Assembly: GCA_029881335.1 (NCBI GenBank)
Contig: JAOUMU010000013.1
Location: 1-40,755 of the forward strand
Reading direction: 5' to 3'
Source of the DNA: Nitrospinota bacterium
GTDB lineage: Bacteria > Nitrospinota_A > UBA7883
Length of the DNA: 40,755 bases
Positions within the stretch are counted from its first letter, which is position 1; each line of letters begins with the position of its first letter. Positions 10,331-18,404 of the stretch are shown here, piece after piece. A model generated the notes under the pieces. The model had not been told where the DNA came from and did not search any database. It worked only from the letters and a program-made list of their open reading frames with translations. A program made the translations under genes and the position numbers.

Positions 10331-11665
10331 ATGAGCTTGCCCATACGCAACTTTATGGTAATGGCCGGTAAGACTTTTCTACTGGTTTCCAAAAATCCTG
10401 CCTTCCTGGGTAATCTCGATAGCCATTTCGCCCGATTGGGAGTGAGTGTGGCGAGGGCATCCTGCGCGAAGGAGGGATTTTTGATGGCCTCCGCGGAGAA
10501 ATGGGACCTCATCATCTGCTCCTACTCCCTACCGGAAATGAGCGCTCCGGCGTTTTTGGACATCTTGGCGGCCCAGCAGAAAACCAAGAATATATCCACC
10601 CTGGTGACCGGCAACCCCGCCGCGGAACAGAATAGCAAAGAGATCATAATGCGCGGCGGCTGGCTGGACGAGAGGGCCGCTCCGGAGGAGATAATTCACA
10701 GGCTTGAGGCTTTGTTCCTGGAAAAATCGATGATTGATTCCGGCGCAGGCAGGGTGTTGGCCGTGGATGACAGCCCCGTCGCCCTGAAAAAATTCGAGCA
10801 GATTCTAGAGCAGCATGGATATGAATACAGGCCTGTGCGGGACCCGAACCTGGCCCTGGACGCCGTGGCCGGGTTCGAGCCGGACCTGATCCTGATGGAC
10901 CAGAACATGCCGGATATCAGCGGATTCGACCTGACCAGAAGTATTCACAATCAAAGGGGGATGGAGGGGATAAAAATCGTCATGGTCACTTCCGACCAGA
11001 AAAACGAAACCGTGGTCAAGGCTCTGGAATGCGGCGTCGTGGACTTTTTGACAAAACCCTTTGACGATGAGATACTCCTGGCCCGCATGCGGGCGCATAT
11101 CAGCAATAAAAAGCTATTCGACAACCTGGCCAGCGCCTACTCTCAAATGGAAAAACTGAACAGGAAGCTGGAGATACTTTCCATTACAGATGGGCTCACG
11201 GGATTGTTCAACCATAGAAAGTTTGTGGAGAACCTGATCTTCGAAGTGGGCAAGTCGGAGACCACCGGTGAGCCGCTTTCGCTGATCCTCATTGATATAG
11301 ACCATTTCAAGAGGATAAACGACAACCATGGCCATCTGGCCGGAGACGATGCCCTGAAGGCTTTGAGCAGGTTGATGCAGAAATGCTTGGGCGACCGGGG
11401 CTGCGCCGCACGTTATGGAGGAGAGGAATTCGCTGTAATCCTGCCCGGTATGACTATCGAACAGGCAGTAGCAGTAGCCGGGGAACTGCGTTCGGCGGTG
11501 GAAGCGGCGGAATTCGAGACCACAAAGGCGAAAATTAAAACCACCGTCAGCCTGGGGACCGCCGCATGGGGCGGCCAAATGTCCGCCGACCAATTAATCG
11601 CCGCCGCCGACAAGGCCCTCTACCAAAGTAAAAAGGATGGGCGAAACCGCGTGACCTGCGCTTGA
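10331..11665 (+). CDS. Response regulator with degenerate receiver, receiver and GGDEF (diguanylate cyclase)
   Basis: This 444-residue cytoplasmic signalling protein has three parts. Residues 14-130 form a receiver-like domain whose phosphoacceptor position is serine (S64 in IICSYSLPEM). Residues 141-260 form a canonical receiver with D146/D147, phospho-site D190 (LMDQNMP) and K242 (LTKPF). Residues 275-444 form a GGDEF domain with an intact GGEEF (363-367), so it should make cyclic di-GMP. The RxxD inhibitory site before GGEEF is absent. The layout resembles PleD, with the first receiver probably used for dimerisation. GGGAG lies 10 bp before the ATG; a second ATG ten codons later is possible. 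A CheY-like gene follows that is close to its second receiver. Confidence 0.92.
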   Translation: MSLPIRNFMVMAGKTFLLVSKNPAFLGNLDSHFARLGVSVARASCAKEGFLMASAEKWDLIICSYSLPEMSAPAFLDILAAQQKTKNISTLVTGNPAAEQNSKEIIMRGGWLDERAAPEEIIHRLEALFLEKSMIDSGAGRVLAVDDSPVALKKFEQILEQHGYEYRPVRDPNLALDAVAGFEPDLILMDQNMPDISGFDLTRSIHNQRGMEGIKIVMVTSDQKNETVVKALECGVVDFLTKPFDDEILLARMRAHISNKKLFDNLASAYSQMEKLNRKLEILSITDGLTGLFNHRKFVENLIFEVGKSETTGEPLSLILIDIDHFKRINDNHGHLAGDDALKALSRLMQKCLGDRGCAARYGGEEFAVILPGMTIEQAVAVAGELRSAVEAAEFETTKAKIKTTVSLGTAAWGGQMSADQLIAAADKALYQSKKDGRNRVTCA

Positions 11666-11799
11666 CTCCACGATAATCCCACACCCCGCATTACTGAACC
11701 TTTGGCAGCCTGGCCTGGGGCCGGGAATCCAGGGACCAAAAGCGCCATCCCCTAGCGCCATCCCCTTTTTGCGGTGCGCCTTCAGCACAGACTCTTCTG

Positions 11800-11805
11800 T
11801 ATAAT
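11800..11805 (+). promoter_or_regulatory. -10 box of a possible promoter for the CheY-like gene
   Basis: A perfect TATAAT sits 90 bp upstream of the GTG start of the single-domain receiver gene. No convincing -35 is visible. It would let the receiver be expressed apart from the diguanylate cyclase. Confidence 0.35.
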
Positions 11806-11895
11806 GTATGTCAGATCGCTTATACTATATCCGTTCGACATGTCGCCAGGTATGGCCGCAGTCGTGTGAAACTCACCCCGTAGTAAGGAGAAACA

Positions 11896-12303
11896 GTGGA
11901 AAACGCCAGCGGTGAAGCGCAGGGCCAGGGGAGCCCCCCCAGGGTGATGGCTGTTGACGACAGCCCCATCGCCCTGAAGAAATACGCAGCGACACTGGGG
12001 GATGCCGGGTATGGATATCGGCCCGTGCAGGATCCAAAAGCCGCTCTCGAAGCCATCGCCGAGTTCCGGCCGGATGTTATCCTGATGGACCAGATCATGC
12101 CGGGGATAGATGGATTCGAGCTGACAAAGATGATCATGGCCACCCATGGCATGGAGAAGATAAAAATCATAATGGTTTCCTCTGACAATAAAAAGGAGAC
12201 CGTGGTGAAAGCCGTCCAGGGGGGCGCTGTGGATTTTTTGATGAAACCTTTCGACGACGACACGTTGCTGGCCAAGATAAGACTACACCTGAGCCGTAAA
12301 TAG
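11896..12303 (+). CDS. CheY-like single-domain response regulator
   Basis: This 135-residue free receiver has D21/D22, phospho-acceptor D65 (LMDQIMP) and K117 (LMKPF). It starts at a GTG preceded by AAGGAG at 5 bp spacing. It closely resembles the second receiver of the upstream diguanylate cyclase: both have VDDSP.ALKK, GY.YRPV.DP, ILMDQ.MP, ETVVKA and VDFL.KPFDD in the same places. The simplest reading is an intragenomic duplication of that receiver. With no output domain it may act by protein contact, or compete for the phosphate from the same kinase; no kinase is present in the window. Confidence 0.93.
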   Translation: MENASGEAQGQGSPPRVMAVDDSPIALKKYAATLGDAGYGYRPVQDPKAALEAIAEFRPDVILMDQIMPGIDGFELTKMIMATHGMEKIKIIMVSSDNKKETVVKAVQGGAVDFLMKPFDDDTLLAKIRLHLSRK

Positions 12304-12341
12304 ATTATTTACTCCCTTACATGGAAAGTATCTCTGGGCAT

Positions 12342-12360
12342 GGGGGCTGTAAACGCCCCC
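12342..12360. terminator. Short GC hairpin between convergent genes
   Basis: GGGGGC and GCCCCC pair around a 7-base loop between the CheY-like stop and the hisI stop. There is no U-tract on either strand, so an intrinsic terminator is only possible, not shown. Confidence 0.35.
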
Positions 12361-12364
12361 CTTC

Positions 12365-12763
12365 CTATTTCTCCAGCTCCCTCGTCTCCAGATTAACGCT
12401 TCTATAAAAGCAGGTTCGGCGGGCGGAACCGGAGGCCGGGTCCTTCGTGTGGCAGGCGCCGGAGCCTTGTGGCGCCACCTGGTACACAATCGCGTCCTGG
12501 TCGCAATCCACCAGTATATTCACCAATTTCAGGTAGTCGCCGGAAGTCTTGCCTTTGGTCCACAATTCGTCGCGAGAGGTGGACCAGAATGTGGCCATCC
12601 CCACTTTCAGGGTCTCCTCGAAAGCTTCCTGGTTCACATAGCCGAGCATCAGGATCGTCCCGTCCTTGACATCCTGGGCCACGCCGGGAATCAGGCCTCC
12701 GCGCTTCTCGAAGTTTATATTCAGGGCAGAGCCCTCCTCTATTTCCTTTTTAGAATCGCTCAT
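12365..12763 (-). CDS. hisI: Phosphoribosyl-AMP cyclohydrolase
   Basis: This 132-residue stand-alone HisI has the metal-binding DCDQDA motif (86-91) and the conserved cysteines in SGACHT (C104) and RRTCFYR (C118). It opens the purine ring of phosphoribosyl-AMP in histidine synthesis. There is no fused HisE domain. GGAG lies 8 bp before the ATG, 28 bp after the hisG stop, so the two are probably co-transcribed. Only these two his genes are present here. Confidence 0.96.
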   Translation of the reverse strand: MSDSKKEIEEGSALNINFEKRGGLIPGVAQDVKDGTILMLGYVNQEAFEETLKVGMATFWSTSRDELWTKGKTSGDYLKLVNILVDCDQDAIVYQVAPQGSGACHTKDPASGSARRTCFYRSVNLETRELEK

Positions 12764-12791
12764 ATTGATCGCTCCATCGCCCGGTCGGGCA

Positions 12792-13730
12792 TTAATAAGT
12801 TTTCTTCGTTATCATCTCTTGCGAGAATATCTTCGGCGCCGGGATCGGCACGATACCGTCCACCCCCATGCGCAGAAGCTTCGGCGCCAGAAGGTTTAAT
12901 TCCGATTCCTTGATCACCGCCGAAACGCTGATCCACCCCTCCTTGTGCACAGGGCTGATCGTAGGGGCGATGACGGCGGGGATGATCGCCTCTACCGCTT
13001 TTAGCGCGCTCTCCGGCACGTCCATGAACACCATATACACCGGTTCCTTCTCCGCCAGCAGCACAGAGTCTATCCCCACCCGGATATCCTCCATCTTCTC
13101 CAGCTTGACGCTATTTTTCATGGTTTCGGCGTTGGCGATCAGCTGGGGATTGGATTCGAAAAGCTCCGCGAGCACCATGTTGCCGTTGGCTTTCAAGGTC
13201 CGGCCGGTCTCAGTGATATCGGTGAACACGTCAGACTCGCCCATGAACACTTTCGCCTCGGTTTTCCCCTCGCTGTGCAGGATATTGATATCCTCCACTC
13301 CGAAAAGCTCCCTCATCCGGCGGCGGGTCAGGTTCGGCAGCTCCGTGGCGATGGTCCTTCCGGCGCACTGCTCCGGCTTTTCTATCCCCGTCTCCGGCCG
13401 GGTGGCCAGCACCAGCCGTGACGGGCGGTTGGTATGCTTGGCGAAGATGAAGTCACCGATCACCGTCACCTGATTCTCCATCCCGGCCTCGTAGATGTAA
13501 TCCTTGCCGGTGATGCCGCAGTCCACGATTCCCTTGGCCACCTTGGAGGGCATCTCCTTGCGGTCCAGCACGCGGAACACCACATCTTTGTCATAAGGGG
13601 TGGAAAGCTCATAAAGTCTTCCCGCCTTCACCGGCCTGCCGGATTTTTCCAGCAGGCGCACAACCTGTTCGTTCAGGCTCCCGGAAGGGATGCCCACATA
13701 CAGGATATTTTCGTTTTTGCCAAAGCTCAT
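12792..13730 (-). CDS. hisG: ATP phosphoribosyltransferase, long form
   Basis: HisG catalyses the first step of histidine synthesis, ATP plus PRPP. The 312-residue length indicates the long (hexameric) form, with a C-terminal regulatory domain at about 225-312 of the type that binds histidine. Typical segments are VGIPSGSLNEQ at the N-terminus, DCGITGKDYI, and the phosphate-binding ESDVFTDITETGRTLKAN. I chose the ATG at 13730 because upstream in-frame sequence is tryptophan-rich non-protein. It precedes hisI and follows the glycosyltransferase genes by 88 bp on the same strand. Confidence 0.93.
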   Translation of the reverse strand: MSFGKNENILYVGIPSGSLNEQVVRLLEKSGRPVKAGRLYELSTPYDKDVVFRVLDRKEMPSKVAKGIVDCGITGKDYIYEAGMENQVTVIGDFIFAKHTNRPSRLVLATRPETGIEKPEQCAGRTIATELPNLTRRRMRELFGVEDINILHSEGKTEAKVFMGESDVFTDITETGRTLKANGNMVLAELFESNPQLIANAETMKNSVKLEKMEDIRVGIDSVLLAEKEPVYMVFMDVPESALKAVEAIIPAVIAPTISPVHKEGWISVSAVIKESELNLLAPKLLRMGVDGIVPIPAPKIFSQEMITKKTY

Positions 13731-13818
13731 ATTCGTAACCCAAAAAAGTAGAACATAATAACCTAACTTTCGGTTGAAAGAAACCCGTCCATGGAAAACC
13801 CGCGACCCCACGGCGCCC

Positions 13819-14889
13819 CTATCCCATGGCGGCGGCCACCTGGTCCACCACGCGCCGGATGCGGGCCACGGTCCGCTCCCTGGAGAAATACTCCAGCCGA
13901 CTGTTCTGATCCGCCACGATTCTGGCGGCCAGATCCTTGTTGCCCACCACTTCCGCAACCATCTCGGCGATCTCATGCGGCCCGGCGCCTGGAGGAACCA
14001 GCGCTCCGGCCCCCCCCATGGTATCCCGCACTCCCGTGGAGTTAAGCGCCACTATAGGCTTTTGGAACTTCATCGCCTCCAGAAGCGGGATGCAAAATCC
14101 CTCGTGCAGGCTCAGGCAGAGGAACAGGTCCGCCGCCCGGTAATAGTCGGCGATTTGTTCGTCCGGCGCCACCCCGGCGAACACCACATCATCCGGCCCC
14201 AGCCCCAGCCCCTGGGCCATGCGGGCCATCTGCTTCTGATACACAGCCCCAGGCCCGTATCCACCCACCAGGGTCAGCCTGGAATCAGGATTATGGTATT
14301 TCTTGTAGAAGTAGAAGGTTTTTATCAACGCCTCGTGGTTCTTGTTGGGAGAGATGCGTCCCACGAAAAGAATATTCGCTTTGCCATCCTCATAGGGGCT
14401 GTGTCCGGAAGGCTGGCGGCCATCGAAATCCACCAGGCAGGGCACCACAGACACAGGCCCCACACCCACATCCTCCAGCTCCCTGGCGTTATATGGGGAG
14501 ACGGCCATGGCATGCAGTGTCTTTCCGGAGAAGCGCCGAAGGAAATCGCGGCCCCGCAGGCAGTTATCCGCCGCCTCCGGATTGTAGTCTATATAAAAAG
14601 AGGCGGGGGTGACGTTGTGGTACATCAGCACCAGATTGCGCGCCTTTTCCAGGGCATACCGGTTCACTTGCGATCCGGTGGAGTAGTGGTATATCAGGAT
14701 GGCGGATGGGTCATCCGTGTCATATTCCCGATAATCATGGGCCGACAGTTTGTCGTGAACGATGTCCGCGTATACCTGCGACTGATAGCCCCATTCCAGA
14801 AAGAGCTGGCGCATGCCGGTGACAGTGTTGCCGATGGCGTCGCCGTACCAGTAATTCGGCAACATCTGGTGTATGGCCGTCAGCCTCAC
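13819..14889 (-). CDS. GT4-family glycosyltransferase
   Basis: This 356-residue GT-B fold glycosyltransferase opens near AIHQMLPNYWYGDAIGN, a common N-terminus in polysaccharide GT4 enzymes. The C-terminal nucleotide-sugar domain has GRISPNKNHEALI and the EX7E motif EGFCIPLLE. It should transfer a sugar to a growing glycan at the inner membrane face. I propose a GTG start at 14889: GTGA overlaps the stop of the upstream gene and GGAGG is just before it. A run of eight C (14010-14017) lies in the coding part. It is the third gene of the coupled set Wzt, GT, GT. Confidence 0.87.
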   Translation of the reverse strand: MRLTAIHQMLPNYWYGDAIGNTVTGMRQLFLEWGYQSQVYADIVHDKLSAHDYREYDTDDPSAILIYHYSTGSQVNRYALEKARNLVLMYHNVTPASFYIDYNPEAADNCLRGRDFLRRFSGKTLHAMAVSPYNARELEDVGVGPVSVVPCLVDFDGRQPSGHSPYEDGKANILFVGRISPNKNHEALIKTFYFYKKYHNPDSRLTLVGGYGPGAVYQKQMARMAQGLGLGPDDVVFAGVAPDEQIADYYRAADLFLCLSLHEGFCIPLLEAMKFQKPIVALNSTGVRDTMGGAGALVPPGAGPHEIAEMVAEVVGNKDLAARIVADQNSRLEYFSRERTVARIRRVVDQVAAAMG

Positions 14890-16076
14890 AACGCCTCCAC
14901 CGCCTCCAGCAGCCTGATGAACCGTCCGCATATCACATCCCAGGAGAAATTCGCCTTCACATATTTTTGGCCGCGCAGGCCCATCGCATCCGCCAACGCC
15001 GGATTATTCGTCAGCGCCTCCACCTGCTCATAGAATTCGGGAAAGCCACCGAAGGCGAATCCCCCCCCCGACAGTTCCACATGATCGCGAGTCACTTCAC
15101 ACGCGGAATGGACCAGCACAGGCCGTCGGCACAACCACGACTCCATGATCACCAGCGAAAAGCTCTCCAGAAGCGATGGCTGACAGAGCATGGTGGCCGC
15201 CGCCATGGCGTCACGCTTATCCTGCAAGGGGACATATCCCAGGTCCAAGACGTGGTTTTCTGTCTCCTCTGGTATATCCACCCCCGCCGGGCCCATCGAC
15301 ACAAGCTTCAGCGGCGAGCCGGGCCGCAGCTTTATGTAGCGCCGAAAATACTCCACCAGCAGGGGAGTGTTTTTTGTGTGGTCGCGTCGGCCGGCGTAGA
15401 GGATGAACGGCGTCTCCCCCAGGCCGTATTTGGCGCGGAACCTGGAGCCGTCGGCGCCATCCATCTCATCCACCCCCTCCCCCATCAGGATCGGTTCGGT
15501 GAGCTTTAATCCATCATACAGGCGCATGGCCAGCCGCATCTCCGCCGGGGAGTTGAACAGCGCGCCACTCACCTTGGCGAAAGCGCGGCGGGTCATCCGC
15601 ATGTCGGCGTAGCCCTCGTCGTGCAGGCAGGGGATCATGAAGCTTCTCTCTGGGGCGATGTTCACGCCGTGCAGCGTCAGCCCGAAGAGATATGGCATGA
15701 AGAAATATGCGTAATGGCGTTTGTTCTCACCGATATAGTGGTACATGGCGTCGGAGTTCACCGCGTTGTTGGCGTAGTCCAGCTCCTCGGCGATGGTCAC
15801 CGGCTCCCGGGCCATCAGCTTTTGGTTCACGTTGTTTAAGACCTCTCCGTTCACCGGGCGCACCTGGAACCGCCGGACAGCCACGCCGTTAACCTGATCC
15901 AGTCCGGCGTCATGGTGGTTATGGCTCCAGTCAGACATGAAGTCCCTTATGCATGTAGTGATGATCTCCACCTCCACGCCCCGGCGCGTCAGGTTCTCCG
16001 CCAGCATGCGGCACTGGGTCTCGGCCCCCCCGCCGATGGCGGCGCCATAGAATGGGATCACGAATGCAGGCTTCAA
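14886..16076 (-). CDS. GT4-family glycosyltransferase
   Basis: This 396-residue GT-B glycosyltransferase has the donor/acceptor glycine loop FYGAAIGGGAETQ near the start, and later LYAGRRDHTKNTPLLVEYF, QPSLLESFSLVIMESWL (EX7E) and the usual C-terminal helix. I propose a TTG start at 16076, because AAGGAGGGG lies right before it and TTGA overlaps the stop of the Wzt-type ATPase gene. Upstream in-frame residues overlap that gene and look non-native. A run of nine C (15061-15069) sits in the coding part. It is likely involved in O-antigen or capsule assembly with its neighbours; the sugar specificity is unknown. Confidence 0.87.
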   Translation of the reverse strand: MKPAFVIPFYGAAIGGGAETQCRMLAENLTRRGVEVEIITTCIRDFMSDWSHNHHDAGLDQVNGVAVRRFQVRPVNGEVLNNVNQKLMAREPVTIAEELDYANNAVNSDAMYHYIGENKRHYAYFFMPYLFGLTLHGVNIAPERSFMIPCLHDEGYADMRMTRRAFAKVSGALFNSPAEMRLAMRLYDGLKLTEPILMGEGVDEMDGADGSRFRAKYGLGETPFILYAGRRDHTKNTPLLVEYFRRYIKLRPGSPLKLVSMGPAGVDIPEETENHVLDLGYVPLQDKRDAMAAATMLCQPSLLESFSLVIMESWLCRRPVLVHSACEVTRDHVELSGGGFAFGGFPEFYEQVEALTNNPALADAMGLRGQKYVKANFSWDVICGRFIRLLEAVEAL

Positions 16077-17350
16077 ATCCCCTCCTTCAGGTTTTCCTTC
16101 TGGAGCGCGCCATTGATAGCCCATTTGCTGGACAGGCGGTACACCCCCACATCGTTTATTCCGGAACGAACGTGGAACTCATACATCTGGTCATGGTAGT
16201 CATATGGATGGCCATCCTTGGCGTGCACCGCCACGGAGAATGCGTAGCTGCCATCCACCAGGCCGATCCGGGCGATATCTATCGATACGGCCCCCTCCCC
16301 TTCTATCGATTGCAGGTCTATTCCCTCGATATGGGTGTTCGTCCCATAGCACAGCGTACCATCCTTTTTATATATTGCGATGCCGAACACCGGGTCGGCC
16401 AACGGCTGGGCGGCGATGTACTCCAGGCGAAGGGCCATGGCGTCCTCGGGGTGGAATACCCGCCTCTCCTCGCCGGAACCGTCCTTGATGGAGACACTTG
16501 TGATTAACGCCTCTTTGGAACCCCACCGGCTGGCCGCGGCGGGGCTACATAGCTCCTCCTTGTCACCGTTATTGAGCATGGACTGGTTCTCCAGCTTGGC
16601 CATGGAGGTCAGGTATTCGTCGATCACACGCTTGGGCTGGTCGATCAGCTTCACCCGGCCCGCTTCCAGCCACACGGCCATATCGCAAAGCTCAGACACA
16701 TCAGCCAGGTCGTGGGTCACCAGCACGATGGTCTTGCCGGCCTTTCTAAAGCCGGTGATCTTGTCTTTGCACTTGAAGGTAAAACCACTGTCCCCCACCG
16801 CCAGCACCTCGTCCACCAGCAGGATGTCCGGCTCTGAATGTATGGCCACGGAAAAACCGAGCCGCATGAACATCCCGGAGGAATATGTGCGCACAGGGTC
16901 GTCGATGAACTCCTCCAGCTCCGCGAAAGCCACGATCTGGTCGAATTTTCGCTGGATCTCTTTTTTGCCCATCCCCAGGATGGAGGCGTTGATGAATATG
17001 TTCTCCCTGCCGCTAAAATCCGGATGGAACCCGGCGCCCAGCTCAATCAGCGCGGAGACCCGTCCGTTCATGGTCAGCGCTCCAGCATCCGCCTTGTATA
17101 TCCCCGCCATCAGTTTCAGCATTGTGGACTTGCCGGAGCCGTTGCGCCCGATGATGCCCCAGGTCTGCCCGGCGGGAATATCGAAGCTCACCCCATGCAG
17201 AGCCTCGAAGGTCTTTTCAATGGGGGAGCGCCCCATGATCCTGAACGCGCCAATCAGGGTGTCTTTGAGCGTGGTGTATCCACCACCGCCCACCTTCACC
17301 CGGCGGAACTTTTTGTCCACACCGTCGATTTTTATCGCTATGTTCGTCAT
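16073..17350 (-). CDS. wzt: Wzt-type polysaccharide ABC transporter ATPase with C-terminal domain
   Basis: This 425-residue ATPase has Walker A GRNGSGKST (68-76), a signature YSSGMFMRLGFSVA and Walker B ILLVDE (176-181), all in the form typical of the TagH/Wzt/RfbE group. The extra ~150 residues after about 270 match the position of the Wzt C-terminal beta-domain, which in O9a-type systems recognises the finished glycan. It should power export of a polysaccharide to the periplasm. The permease Wzm is not in this window, so the partner must be elsewhere. Two glycosyltransferases follow with overlapping stop/start codons. Confidence 0.9.
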   Translation of the reverse strand: MTNIAIKIDGVDKKFRRVKVGGGGYTTLKDTLIGAFRIMGRSPIEKTFEALHGVSFDIPAGQTWGIIGRNGSGKSTMLKLMAGIYKADAGALTMNGRVSALIELGAGFHPDFSGRENIFINASILGMGKKEIQRKFDQIVAFAELEEFIDDPVRTYSSGMFMRLGFSVAIHSEPDILLVDEVLAVGDSGFTFKCKDKITGFRKAGKTIVLVTHDLADVSELCDMAVWLEAGRVKLIDQPKRVIDEYLTSMAKLENQSMLNNGDKEELCSPAAASRWGSKEALITSVSIKDGSGEERRVFHPEDAMALRLEYIAAQPLADPVFGIAIYKKDGTLCYGTNTHIEGIDLQSIEGEGAVSIDIARIGLVDGSYAFSVAVHAKDGHPYDYHDQMYEFHVRSGINDVGVYRLSSKWAINGALQKENLKEGI

Positions 17351-17490
17351 CTTGACCGTTATATGTCCATTCCCGGGATTATGGCGCCGGGCTGGTTCAC
17401 TGGCGCCTAGGCCGGACCCGGCGCAGAAACCATGAATTTGTCGAATCCGCTATTCTAGTTTATCCGGGCGATAATTGGAATGCCCCAGGG

Positions 17491-17505
17491 CAGGATCTGA
17501 TCCTG
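17491..17505. promoter_or_regulatory. Perfect 15-bp palindrome upstream of wzt
   Basis: CAGGATCTGATCCTG, two 7-bp arms around one base, lies in the 253-bp gap between the ymdB stop and the wzt start, about 140 bp upstream of wzt. It could be an operator for the wzt operon. No U-tract follows. The rest of this gap shows nothing I recognise. Confidence 0.25.
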
Positions 17506-17603
17506 GCGACGATTCATGGACTTCTGGCGGTCAATATCCGCGTATTCGATGCCGCAAGTCCCTGATTCCGCTATGGCATAGAGATCGGCGCTCGCTCCGG
17601 CCA

Positions 17604-18395
17604 CTATTGCGTCTCTTCGTAGTTCACTCGTAGCGGCTCTATGGATTTGGCCAGCCCGGTCCCCTCGTCCACTTCCATCACCACGCCGTTGAACTGGCCT
17701 GGGCCCATCGCCTCGCTGAATCTTTCAGGAAGCTTCATCAGAAAGCGCTTCATAATAATCTCCGGCTGCACGCCAATGATGGAGTGGGATGGGCCGGTCA
17801 TTCCCAGATCGCTTATATACGCCGAGCCGCGAGGCAATATTTTGGCGTCGGCGGTCTGCACATGGGTGTGGGTGCCCAGAATGGCGGAGACGCGTCCATC
17901 CAGGAGGTACCCCATGGCGATTTTTTCGCTGGTGGCCTCGGCGTGCATGTCCACCAGGATCACCTTCGTCTGGGAGCTTACCTTTTCCAGCTCCTGCTCC
18001 GCCTGGACGAAGGGGCAGTTCAGGGCGTCCATGAACACGCGCCCCTGCAGGTTAATCACCCCCACCGGCTTGCCAGACTTGCTCTGATACACGCCGGAGC
18101 CCTTGCCGGGGGAGCGGGCGGGGTAGTTGGCCGGGCGCAGGATGTTCTTGTGGGTTTCCAGAAGCTGCAGCGCCTCCTTCTTGTCCCATATATGGTTGCC
18201 GGAGGTCATGACATCCACCCCCAGACTGAAGACCTCTTCCACAGTATCCCTGGTAATTCCGAATCCGCCAGCCAGATTCTCCCCATTGGCCATTACAAAG
18301 TCCACCTTCGTCATGGCTATGATATTCGCCAGCCCCTGCTTAAGAGTCCTGCGGCCCACCCTGCCAAAGATGTCGCCGATCGCCAGAATACGCAT
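17604..18395 (-). CDS. ymdB: YmdB-family metallophosphodiesterase
   Basis: This 263-residue calcineurin-like phosphoesterase of the YmdB (TIGR00282) family acts on 2',3'-cyclic nucleotides in characterised members. Metal-binding motifs run in order: AIGDIFGRVGR, MANGENLAGG, TSGNHIWDKKE, VDMHAEATSEK and GTHTHVQTAD. It lies 9 bp after rny on the same strand; the rny-ymdB pair is widespread, so co-transcription is likely. The length matches the family. Confidence 0.94.
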   Translation of the reverse strand: MRILAIGDIFGRVGRRTLKQGLANIIAMTKVDFVMANGENLAGGFGITRDTVEEVFSLGVDVMTSGNHIWDKKEALQLLETHKNILRPANYPARSPGKGSGVYQSKSGKPVGVINLQGRVFMDALNCPFVQAEQELEKVSSQTKVILVDMHAEATSEKIAMGYLLDGRVSAILGTHTHVQTADAKILPRGSAYISDLGMTGPSHSIIGVQPEIIMKRFLMKLPERFSEAMGPGQFNGVVMEVDEGTGLAKSIEPLRVNYEETQ

Positions 18396-18404
18396 GGGCG
18401 GCCG

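Noticed and set aside
15061-15069. Nine-C run as evidence of a frameshift in the GT4 gene
   Set aside because: The frame is open on both sides and the protein family alignment runs through it, so the gene is intact as given.
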